64,000 bases of DNA from Hymenobacter cavernae (GTDB taxonomy: Bacteria; Bacteroidota; Bacteroidia; Cytophagales; Hymenobacteraceae), in the NCBI RefSeq assembly GCF_014641455.1, contig NZ_BMHT01000005.1:499357-563356 (forward strand), given 5' to 3'. The notes below the pieces were generated by a model, which saw nothing but the letters and a program-made list of their open reading frames with translations, had not been told where the DNA came from and did no database searches. The position numbers were made by a program, and so were the translations under genes. This document shows, in pieces, positions 35,876 through 43,192 of this stretch (positions are counted from its first letter, which is position 1; each line of letters opens with the position of its first letter).

Positions 35876-35905
35876 GAAAGCCTCTCCGTTCGCGGAGAGG
35901 CTTTC
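35876..35905 (-). terminator. Terminator of the cold-shock gene (TTCG/CGAA loop)
   Basis: A perfect 13-bp stem (GAAAGCCTCTCCG at 35876-35888 with CGGAGAGGCTTTC at 35893-35905) has a four-base loop. The minus-strand exit is CTTTTTTTCTTTT. It lies 27 bases past the cspA-like stop codon. Confidence 0.92.
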
Positions 35906-35932
35906 TGTCACGCAAAAACTATGTAAGCTAGC

Positions 35933-36127
35933 TTACAGCTTCTTTACATTGATAGCGTTAACGCCTTTGCGGCCTTCCTGCGTGTCAAACTCCACGCGGT
36001 CGTTCTGCTGAATCTGGCCCCCGTTAAGGCCGGTTACGTGCACGAAGAAGTCTTCCTTCGTAGCGTCTTCCGTAATGAAGCCGTAGCCCTTCGACTCATT
36101 AAAGAATTTTACGGTTCCTGTTTTCAT
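35933..36127 (-). CDS. Cold-shock domain protein (CspA family)
   Basis: A complete 64-residue cold-shock domain that binds single-stranded RNA or DNA as a chaperone. RNP1 is KGYGFI (13-18) and RNP2 is DFFVHV (26-31); the domain begins TGTVKFFNESKG and ends NAINVKKL. It is a monocistronic gene with a consensus promoter 31-60 bases upstream and a strong terminator. The short leader (about 25 bases if the promoter is right) lacks the long cold-responsive leader of E. coli cspA. Confidence 0.96.
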   Translation of the reverse strand: MKTGTVKFFNESKGYGFITEDATKEDFFVHVTGLNGGQIQQNDRVEFDTQEGRKGVNAINVKKL

Positions 36128-36157
36128 GTAACTTAAAATGGTGAATGGATGATTTTG

Positions 36158-36187
36158 TAAAGATAAAGGACTTTTATAAAATCACAA
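36158..36187 (-). promoter_or_regulatory. Consensus Bacteroidota promoter of the cold-shock gene
   Basis: On the minus strand TTG (36187-36185) is followed after exactly 19 bases by TATCTTTA (36165-36158), one base off TAnnTTTG. Transcription would start near 36152, giving a leader of about 25 bases. Confidence 0.6.
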
Positions 36188-36253
36188 CTGCGCCCCGTAA
36201 CGCAGCTTAGCCACCTATATTGTTCAGCTAGGTTTGGCCGGTACACAGCTAAG

Positions 36254-36745
36254 CTACCATGTACCTTGAGCTTTCATCACTATTTCGATCAGCTCGCGAA
36301 CTGCACCACGGCCGCCGGGCAGCGTCGCTACGTAGTTGCTGATGGCGCGCACATCGGAGGCGGCATCGCTGGGGCAGGCGGCAACTGCGCAGCGGCGCAT
36401 CACCTCCACGTCGGGCATGTCGTCGCCCATGTAAGCAATATGAACCGGGTCGAGGCGATGCAGATTGATGTAGTTATTGAAGATCTTCATCTTATCTGCC
36501 GCTCCCAGGTAGATGTCGTGCACATCGAGCGACTCGAGACGGCGGCGTACACCTTCTTCCTCGCGCCCTGAAATCACAATAATCCGGTAGCCTTTCGCCA
36601 CCGCATGGCGGATAGCATAACCATCGCGGATGTGAAACGTGCGCGCCTGCTCGCCCGAGTTGAGCGCCAGCAGCGTGCCATCCGTCAGCACACCATCTAC
36701 ATCAAAGATAAACGCTCGAATGGCGGTTAAATCAGGAAGAGTCAT
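36254..36745 (-). CDS. kdsC: KdsC-like HAD phosphatase
   Basis: A 163-residue C0-type HAD hydrolase of the KDO-8-phosphate phosphatase family. The nucleophile motif is FDVDGVLTDG (Asp15, Asp17), motif II is VISGREEEGV, and motif IV is YMGDDMPDVEVM. There is no cap domain, as expected for tetrameric KdsC. KdsC removes phosphate from KDO-8-P in LPS inner-core synthesis. It is followed after about 80 bases of spacer by unrelated genes and no other kds gene is nearby, so the assignment rests on the protein alone; related phosphatases act on other sugars. Confidence 0.88.
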   Translation of the reverse strand: MTLPDLTAIRAFIFDVDGVLTDGTLLALNSGEQARTFHIRDGYAIRHAVAKGYRIIVISGREEEGVRRRLESLDVHDIYLGAADKMKIFNNYINLHRLDPVHIAYMGDDMPDVEVMRRCAVAACPSDAASDVRAISNYVATLPGGRGAVRELIEIVMKAQGTW

Positions 36746-36823
36746 GAGGTAATAATGCCCAGCTTTAGTACCTAGGCTTCCTTATACAGGCACAGCGCCA
36801 AACACCAACTTCTATTAGCTAGC

Positions 36824-37060
36824 TTACTGATTATCACGCCATTCGTACACCCACTTGGCTTGAATCTGCTCTAAATGTCCTTCGGTAGACTGCTCACGGG
36901 TACCGGCAAAATTAGGCAGGCTTAATACCCACTCCAGCAGTTCAGTAAAGCGAATGCGGTAGATCTTAGCTTCCGTAAAATCGTCGCCAAACTTCTCGTA
37001 TAGCGCCATGGCGATGTCTTCATGGTCGCCCCAGTGCATAGGCGGCTCGAAATGATTCAT
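36824..37060 (-). CDS. iscX: Fe-S cluster assembly protein IscX
   Basis: A 78-residue acidic helical protein with the IscX pattern: HWGDHEDIAMALYEKFGDDF, then KIYRIRFTELLEWVLSLPNFAG and the C-terminal tryptophan region LEQIQAKWVYEWRDN. IscX modulates the cysteine desulfurase IscS. It lies downstream of an Isc-type ferredoxin gene, as in classic isc operons, although iscS and iscU are not in this window. The 125-base spacer between the two holds a heptad-built inverted repeat. Confidence 0.9.
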   Translation of the reverse strand: MNHFEPPMHWGDHEDIAMALYEKFGDDFTEAKIYRIRFTELLEWVLSLPNFAGTREQSTEGHLEQIQAKWVYEWRDNQ

Positions 37061-37070
37061 GTTAGGAATG

Positions 37071-37185
37071 TTGAGTTTTGAATGTTGAATGCTGAATTGT
37101 AAAATAGTTAATGATTGAATGGTTTCACATCAGCACATTGCCTTGTTGAAATTCAACACTCGACCTTTAACATTCAACATTTCAA
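37071..37185. repeat. Heptad-built inverted repeat in the fdx-iscX spacer
   Basis: From 37074 the left arm runs as 7-base units (ATGTTGA, GTTTTGA, ATGTTGA, ATGCTGA). The right arm (about 37145-37185) carries the complementary words, including CATTCAACATT at 37171-37181, the exact reverse complement of 37081-37091. It occupies almost the whole spacer, just before the fdx stop codon. Confidence 0.75.
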
Positions 37186-37515
37186 TCAGTGCCCCAGGAA
37201 GTCTTGCGGGGGAACGAGAATAACCAGTTCCTGCGAGGTCTGGACCACGCACTGGCATGCCAGGCGCGAGTTGATACGCGGGTTCACGGCCCGGTCGATA
37301 AAGTCCTCTTCCTTGTCGGAAATCTCAGGTAAGTAGTCTTCACCTTTCACCACGTACACGTGGCAGGTGCTACAGCCACAGACGCCGCCGCAGTTGTGCT
37401 GCAGTTGAATCCCGTTGTTGAGGGCCACGTCCAACACCGATTCGCCCTGCGCCGCAACGTGCGTCTGGGCGGGTTGGCCGTCCTGAAATTGAAAAGTAAT
37501 GTTAGCGACTTGCAC
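37186..37515 (-). CDS. fdx: Isc-type 2Fe-2S ferredoxin
   Basis: A 109-residue adrenodoxin-type ferredoxin. Ligands are Cys42, Cys48, Cys51 and Cys87 (CGGVCGCSTC, then ACQC), with additional Cys46 and Cys89. Isc ferredoxin supplies electrons for cluster assembly on the scaffold; the adjacent iscX supports this role. It is 60 bases downstream of the DUF2520 gene on the same strand. A CGAAGGTA sequence about 40 bases upstream of the ATG (plus strand, near 37550) could be a degenerate -7 box on the minus strand. Confidence 0.9.
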   Translation of the reverse strand: MQVANITFQFQDGQPAQTHVAAQGESVLDVALNNGIQLQHNCGGVCGCSTCHVYVVKGEDYLPEISDKEEDFIDRAVNPRINSRLACQCVVQTSQELVILVPPQDFLGH

Positions 37516-37575
37516 AGGATGAATGCTTGAGCGGAGCGAAATGCGGGCACGAAGGTACGCACCCCCGGCCCCGAA

Positions 37576-38394
37576 TCAAAGTTGTACATCGCCCTGATTG
37601 TTTGGGGCCGTTGCTACTGTCTGTGCTTTGACACTATCTGTCAACGACTTATAGAGCTGTAGCCACTCCGGATGCTCAGCTAGTGCTGCTTGGTGACGAA
37701 CCAGGGTTGGCTCATCGTGGCGAGCCGCGGGGCCCGTCTGCACGGTGAAGGGCGGGTGCTGGAAAGCCTTGTCGATGGTTTCGCGGACCAGCGGCTCCAG
37801 CAGCGCAAACGATAAGCCGGCTTCCGTAAGCAGGGTGTGACTGATTCCGAGTAGGTGGTTGGGAAAATTGCAGGCAAAAACTGCTGCTACGTGCAATGCT
37901 TGGCGCTGGGGCGTGGCGACCCGCGCTACCTGCTGGCTTAGCTCGTGCGCCAGACCTAGCAACATCGCTTCAGCGGCGGCATCGGCAGCCTCAATGCACA
38001 GTGGCACCGTTTGCCAATTCACCTGCCGCTCAAGACTGAACGTTTGGAGTGGATAGAACACACCGCCGCGCAGGCCAGCATACGGCGCAAATACCGCCAG
38101 CGGCACGGCCCCTGAGGTGTGGGCCACCAGTGCCGTGGTCGGAAACCTAGCTTCTGCCAACAGCGCGGGAACAGCGGCATCAGGAGCGGCAATGAGGTAA
38201 AGATCAGCGCGCCTGTCACTTAGATCAAGGCCGGTGCCTGCTTCTGCACCGGGCAGCGCCTCAGCCAAAACCTGTGCACTAGCGAGCGTACGGCTCCAGA
38301 CATACGGAACACGGTGGCCGGCCCGCACCAAAGCCGGCCCCAACTGACTGGCAACCCGACCAGCCCCAAGCAACACGATATTGAGCATACTCAA
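37576..38394 (-). CDS. Rossmann-like / DUF2520 domain protein
   Basis: A 272-residue protein with an N-terminal NAD(P)-binding domain (LNIVLLGAGRVASQLGPAL, GAGRVA loop at about residues 10-15; YLIAAPDAAVPAL; LVAHTSGAVPLAVF) and a C-terminal helical dimerisation domain (ALHVAAVFACNFPNHLLGI). This is the DUF2520 architecture, related to ketopantoate and pyrroline-5-carboxylate reductases. A dehydrogenase role is inferred from the fold and the substrate is unknown. The start may be the first or third codon (both ATG). Confidence 0.87.
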   Translation of the reverse strand: MSMLNIVLLGAGRVASQLGPALVRAGHRVPYVWSRTLASAQVLAEALPGAEAGTGLDLSDRRADLYLIAAPDAAVPALLAEARFPTTALVAHTSGAVPLAVFAPYAGLRGGVFYPLQTFSLERQVNWQTVPLCIEAADAAAEAMLLGLAHELSQQVARVATPQRQALHVAAVFACNFPNHLLGISHTLLTEAGLSFALLEPLVRETIDKAFQHPPFTVQTGPAARHDEPTLVRHQAALAEHPEWLQLYKSLTDSVKAQTVATAPNNQGDVQL

Positions 38395-38583
38395 AACAGA
38401 TATGGGTAATTGTAAGATTCTCAGAGCAATAAAAAAATAAAAAGATTCTTGTTAAGTTTTTAACAATAAGACATACATGTTTAAAAATATCTCAACAACT
38501 TAACACCCAAGAAAGCTAACTACCTATTTGCAAGCCCACTACGAGTCCATCTTTTTTTCACCAATCACCTTACCATACCCTTT

Positions 38584-40869
38584 ATGAAACATCAGTACAA
38601 TTTAAGCACTTTGGGGGCGCGTCTGCGGCGGGTAGCCCTGACGGCGGTGCTAGGCCTCGCAGCCTTTACAGCGGCACAGGCGCAGGATGCCAGCGTCGTT
38701 GTGATTCACACGCTGGGCAAGTTGGCCACGCCATCTTCCTTGCCGCATACGGTGGCCGCAGCTGTCCGAAATACGGGCACAACGGCTATCACCAACAAAG
38801 TGGTTACGCTATCCGTCACTGGGGCGAATACCTTTACCAGCACCAAGACCATCGCTACGTTGGCCGCTGGCGCTACTTCGCTGGTGACCTTTGATCCGTA
38901 CCCAGCCACCTTAGCGCTTGGTACCAACACGGTAACCGTAAGCGTCCCGGCTGACGCAAATAACACCAACAACACCCAGACCTACGCGCAGCAAGTTACG
39001 ACGAACCGCGTGACGCAGATTGACGTGACGCAGCCCTTTGTAGCTACTGGCGTGGGAGTGAGCAGCAGTACCCCCGGCGGAGCCCTGGCAACTAAATTCA
39101 CTACCAATCAGCCGATTACGCTCAACGAAGCTAGAATAACCTTCATCAACGCGGGCACGGCAGGCACCTTGTTCCAGGTGCAGGTATTCAATGCAGCGGG
39201 CGCGGGTGGCACACCTGGCACAGCGCTATACACTTCCCCTACTCAGACCCGCCCCACTATCGTCGGGACGACGGGCCAGACGGCTACCGCGAGCGTTTCG
39301 CTGCCAGCCGTGGCTGTTTCGGGCTCTTACTACCTAGGTGTGCGTGAAGTAGGCACCGCCTCCGGCGGTCCTGCGAACGTCGGTATAGCCTATCAATTAG
39401 AAGACCCATTGCGGGCCGCCACCTCTTTTTATCAGATTGCCGATGGCGGTGCCTGGAGTGATGTCGGTACTACTACTTTACGGACGCGCCTAGCTTTAGA
39501 AGTAGGCATCGGCGGCACCGTTACCTGCGCTGCTCCCACCAATGTGGCGGTTTCGAGCGTGACGACTACCAGCGCGAGCGTAGCCTTCACGGCACCTAGC
39601 AACGGGGTAAACTACAGCCTGATCTATGGCCCTTACGGCTTTAGCCCTGCTACAGGCGGCACAACAGTAGCCGTTACGACTTCGCCGGTTACATTAACAG
39701 GCCTCACGCCTAACACCCGGTATCAGGTTTATCTGCGCGCTAACTGTGGTACTACCGCAGGCCAGAGCGTACTGAGCGACCAGGTTACGTTCACGACGCT
39801 TCCAACCTGCCAGGCTCCAACGGGCGTAACAGTTACGAACCCAACCGCGACGGGCGCTACCGTTACCCTCACCGGACCGACGAACGGCACTGGCTATACC
39901 TACTGGGTAGTACCGCGCGGCACTACGCCTCCCACCACGGGTGGCACGACCGCTACCAGTTCGCCTATCACCCTGACCGGCCTAGCTTCCGCTACTAACT
40001 ACGATTTGTATATCCGTGCCAATTGCGGAGCTGGTGACCAGAGCGCTGTTGTAGGACCAATTGCCTTCTCAACGGCCTGCGTTAACCCACTTGTGACTGT
40101 TTTCCCATACAGTGAAGGCTTTGACGGAGTGGCAGCTGGTGCCCTGCCTTGCGGCGTGACGGTAACGGATGTGAACGGCGATGCCAGAACCTGGTCGGTA
40201 GTAGCCGATGCAACCGGCTCGGCCCCAAACGCCATGCGTTACACTTATAGCGCCAACAACCCCGCTAATGACTGGTTCTTCCTACCTGCCATCAGCATGC
40301 AAGCCGGGCGCCGCTACCAGCTGCAATTCAAGTACCGCGCACAGTCGGCATCATTCCCCGAAGCGCTGGAAGTGAAGTTCGGTACGGCCGCTACGCCAGC
40401 CGGCCAGACTACTACGCTGTTCCAGAACACGAACATTGTTAACACGACTTATGTAACGGCAGCTCCCGGCCTAGGTGCCGGACAGGTAGCGCCCATCACG
40501 GCTCCTACCAACGGCAACTACTACATCGGTTTCCACGCCATCAGCGAGGTCGACGAGTTCTACCTCTTCGTGGATGACGTTACCATTTCGCAGGTACTGG
40601 CTACCAACTCACCCGAGCTAAGCCGCGCCATCAGCGTTTATCCTAACCCCAGCAAAGGCCTGTTCTCGCTGGATGTACACGCCACCGGCGCTAAAGGTGC
40701 TTTGCAAGTGGAAGTAACCAACTTGCTGGGCCAGATGGTACACACCGCCAGTGTGCTGAACAACCGCGACCAGCAGCCTCTCGACCTCTCGAAGCTGGCA
40801 GCCGGTATCTACCAGCTGAAGGTGAAGAATGGCGACGAGTATACGATGCGTAAACTCATCATTGAGTAG
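38584..40869 (+). CDS. T9SS cargo protein with CARDB-like and fibronectin type III domains
   Basis: A 761-residue secreted protein. A signal peptide of about 34 residues (VALTAVLGLAAFTAAQA-Q) is followed by a CARDB-like module (about 35-140), a beta-rich region (about 145-310), two fibronectin type III domains (each with LTGL and Y-x-LYIRANCG-type strands, about 315-405 and 410-500), a jelly-roll segment of the choice-of-anchor-J type (YSEGFDGVAAGALP, FLFVDDVTI) and a C-terminal T9SS sorting domain (ISVYPNPSKGLFSLDV to YTMRKLIIE). It should be exported by T9SS and attached by PorU. Its CARDB-like module and sorting domain closely resemble those of the next gene. Confidence 0.9.
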   Translation: MKHQYNLSTLGARLRRVALTAVLGLAAFTAAQAQDASVVVIHTLGKLATPSSLPHTVAAAVRNTGTTAITNKVVTLSVTGANTFTSTKTIATLAAGATSLVTFDPYPATLALGTNTVTVSVPADANNTNNTQTYAQQVTTNRVTQIDVTQPFVATGVGVSSSTPGGALATKFTTNQPITLNEARITFINAGTAGTLFQVQVFNAAGAGGTPGTALYTSPTQTRPTIVGTTGQTATASVSLPAVAVSGSYYLGVREVGTASGGPANVGIAYQLEDPLRAATSFYQIADGGAWSDVGTTTLRTRLALEVGIGGTVTCAAPTNVAVSSVTTTSASVAFTAPSNGVNYSLIYGPYGFSPATGGTTVAVTTSPVTLTGLTPNTRYQVYLRANCGTTAGQSVLSDQVTFTTLPTCQAPTGVTVTNPTATGATVTLTGPTNGTGYTYWVVPRGTTPPTTGGTTATSSPITLTGLASATNYDLYIRANCGAGDQSAVVGPIAFSTACVNPLVTVFPYSEGFDGVAAGALPCGVTVTDVNGDARTWSVVADATGSAPNAMRYTYSANNPANDWFFLPAISMQAGRRYQLQFKYRAQSASFPEALEVKFGTAATPAGQTTTLFQNTNIVNTTYVTAAPGLGAGQVAPITAPTNGNYYIGFHAISEVDEFYLFVDDVTISQVLATNSPELSRAISVYPNPSKGLFSLDVHATGAKGALQVEVTNLLGQMVHTASVLNNRDQQPLDLSKLAAGIYQLKVKNGDEYTMRKLIIE

Positions 40870-40892
40870 TTCGTTTAGAATTTCCGCTTACC

Positions 40893-40922
40893 AAAAAGGC
40901 AGCCAAATGGCTGCCTTTTTTT
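40893..40922 (+). terminator. Terminator after the first T9SS cargo gene
   Basis: A perfect 12-bp stem (AAAAAGGCAGCC at 40893-40904 with GGCTGCCTTTTT at 40909-40920), a 4-base loop and continuing T residues lie 23 bases after the stop codon. Confidence 0.93.
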
Positions 40923-41126
40923 GTTGAGCTTACCTTCAGGAGTACGCTGCAAAAACCTAGCTATCCCTTCAAAATCAGCTAGCTATCTGCGGAGCTACCC
41001 CCAAGTGACTGGGTCTTTCTTACGCTGAAGTGAAACTTACGAGCGATTATACAACAGTTTCTTAGCATATTAGTGCTTCCTGTTTAAAATCCAAGTGCCT
41101 CAAACTCACTACAGCTTCCTTACTTT

Positions 41127-43016
41127 ATGACAAAACTTTACAGTCCGGGACAACCGACAGCTAAATGGAAAAAACTGGCGTTGGCGGCGTTGCTGGCAGC
41201 TGGTACTTCCGCCGCTGCGCAAGCTCAAGTGCTCGGCTACTCGGCGGCTACTGCCATCAACGGCAGAGCTACTTACACCGACCTAGGTAACAGCGGTGTT
41301 GCCATTGCCACCGCAAATATCGATGATGCTGTTTCAGATCCGCAGGAGATTGGGTTTCCGTTTACGTTTAATGGTCAACCGTTTACTCAGTTTATTCTGA
41401 GCACGAATGGCTTTATCAAGCTAGGTGCGACACCTCTTTCGTATCCGGCGCTGCTCGACCCCATCGAGAGTGAAGAATCGGCTGATGTCAACATTATAGC
41501 ACCTTCTTCCTACGCTGATTTGGAGGGCGCGGCCGATCAGACGGCCAACCCCACCAGCTTCCGGGTAGCTACCACGGGCGCAGTCGGAAGCCGAGTCTGC
41601 ACGATTCAGTTCAAGAATCTGCGCGACAAGACGAGCGCCAGCGCGCCGGGCCAGATGAACACCATGCAGTTTCAAATTAAACTATATGAAGGCACCAACA
41701 TCATCGATTTTGTATACGGTACCTGGACGGCCAGCACGGCTACACCACTGGGTCAACTTTTCATAGTTGGCTTAAAGGGCTCGGGGGTTGCCTCGTCGGA
41801 TTTTCTGCTTGCCTCCAAACCATCGAGCGCAACAGCATGGAGCACAACGACCTTTGCTAATCCAGCTCCCCAGTTCCTCGCTCACTTCGTTCGCAACACG
41901 TTTTTGCCGGACGCAGGCCGGACGTATCGCTTTGCGCCTGCCCCACCTAACGATGCTAACGTAGCGGTGGTATATACCCTAGGGCAGCTGCCCATTCCGC
42001 TGACGACGCCGCACGTTATCCGGGCGCTGGTGACCAACGCTGGTAGTGCGCCCCTGACCAACGTGAAAGCTACACTGTCTATCACGGGAGCCAATACCTT
42101 CACCAACGTCAAGACGATACCAACGCTGGCGGTTGGGGCATCTGCCATTGTTTCGTTCGACAGCTACACGCCTACTACAACAGGCAATAGCGTTATCAAT
42201 GTGACACTACCGAGCGATGATAACGAGGCGAATAACGTTGCCAGCACCACTCAAATGGTGAACCGCGCCCTCTTTGGCTACGCCGAAGCCAACGTGCCCG
42301 CGACAAGCAGCGTCGGTTTTGGTGCGACAGCCGGAGGCATTTTCCTAGCAAAGTTCACCACGAATGGCGCTCGTAATCTATCAGTTATCAATGCGGATCT
42401 TGAGGATGCGCGTTCCGTCGGCCGAACGGTATTCGCCGTTCTTTGCAACAGCACGGGCGCTATCCTAGGTCGCTCCGATGATTACGTCGTCACCACCACT
42501 GACATCGGCAGCATGAAGGCTTTCACACTGCGCACGCCAGCTGTCATCAATGGCGATTTTTACATCGGTCTGGCGCAAGCTGCCGCTCCCAGCGGTACGG
42601 CCGCGTTCTTTCCCCTTGGCACGTCAGCGGAAGCACCTACCCGTACGGGTACTTTCTTCACCGCGCCTCTGGCTGGTGGCACGCTGACAGATGCTGCTGC
42701 CAGCAACCTAGGCAAGTTTATGCTGGAAGCCGTCACGACTGCCGTCGTAACAGCCAACTCTCCGGAGTTACAGCGTGCCATTGCCGTGTATCCGAACCCC
42801 AGCAAAGGTCTGATTACCCTAGATATTCATGGAGTAGCGGCCAAAGGGACATTGCAGGTGCAGGTAAGCAACCTGCTGGGTCAAACGGTATACACCGGCA
42901 CGGCAAAGAACGAGGCAACTAACTCGCTGAATCTCTCGAGCCTAGCTGCCGGCGTTTACAACCTGAAGGTGCAGAACGGCGACCAGTATACGGTGCAGAA
43001 GCTCGTTATTGAGTAA
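41127..43016 (+). CDS. T9SS cargo protein with CARDB-like domain
   Basis: A 629-residue secreted protein. The signal peptide covers about residues 1-33 (LALAALLAAGTSAAAQAQ). The first 250 residues are a beta-sandwich (IGFPFTFNGQPFTQFILSTN, FQIKLYEGTNIIDFVYGTW), as in extracellular recognition domains. A CARDB-like module (VVYTLGQLPIPLTTPHVIRA onward) at about 275-380 is paralogous to that in the upstream gene. The C-terminus is a T9SS sorting domain (IAVYPNPSKGLITLDI to YTVQKLVIE). It is transcribed separately from its paralogue, which has its own terminator 205 bases upstream. Confidence 0.9.
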   Translation: MTKLYSPGQPTAKWKKLALAALLAAGTSAAAQAQVLGYSAATAINGRATYTDLGNSGVAIATANIDDAVSDPQEIGFPFTFNGQPFTQFILSTNGFIKLGATPLSYPALLDPIESEESADVNIIAPSSYADLEGAADQTANPTSFRVATTGAVGSRVCTIQFKNLRDKTSASAPGQMNTMQFQIKLYEGTNIIDFVYGTWTASTATPLGQLFIVGLKGSGVASSDFLLASKPSSATAWSTTTFANPAPQFLAHFVRNTFLPDAGRTYRFAPAPPNDANVAVVYTLGQLPIPLTTPHVIRALVTNAGSAPLTNVKATLSITGANTFTNVKTIPTLAVGASAIVSFDSYTPTTTGNSVINVTLPSDDNEANNVASTTQMVNRALFGYAEANVPATSSVGFGATAGGIFLAKFTTNGARNLSVINADLEDARSVGRTVFAVLCNSTGAILGRSDDYVVTTTDIGSMKAFTLRTPAVINGDFYIGLAQAAAPSGTAAFFPLGTSAEAPTRTGTFFTAPLAGGTLTDAAASNLGKFMLEAVTTAVVTANSPELQRAIAVYPNPSKGLITLDIHGVAAKGTLQVQVSNLLGQTVYTGTAKNEATNSLNLSSLAAGVYNLKVQNGDQYTVQKLVIE

Positions 43017-43035
43017 TCACAAGTAACCTAGGTCA

Positions 43036-43069
43036 ACAAAAAGGGCAGCTATCCAGCTGCCCTTTTTGT
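43036..43069. terminator. Terminator after the second T9SS cargo gene
   Basis: A perfect 15-bp stem (ACAAAAAGGGCAGCT at 43036-43050 with AGCTGCCCTTTTTGT at 43055-43069) has a 4-base loop. It is A-rich before and T-rich after, so it can act in both directions. It is 19 bases after the stop codon. Confidence 0.92.
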
Positions 43070-43122
43070 TGGTAGTGAAGCCCAATTAACCTCTTGCTTC
43101 GTCGGGCTAATCTTGTTTTATC

Positions 43123-43178
43123 TGCCTAACAACAGAAAAGCCCTGGCTAGGTAGCCAGGGCTTTTCTGTTGTTAGGCA
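43123..43178. terminator. 26-bp perfect hairpin downstream of ccmF
   Basis: Arms 43123-43148 and 43153-43178 are exact reverse complements with a 4-base loop. The core AGCCCTGGCT / AGCCAGGGCT is followed by TTTCTGTTGTT in both directions, so it can serve as a bidirectional terminator. It ends 14 bases beyond the ccmF stop codon. Confidence 0.88.
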
Positions 43179-43192
43179 AAGGGTTAGTTAAA

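Noticed and set aside
38450..38475. TTGTTAA / TTAACAA palindrome upstream of the first T9SS cargo gene as an operator
   Set aside because: Arms are only 7 bp in a very AT-rich leader, so chance occurrence is likely and no regulator is nearby.
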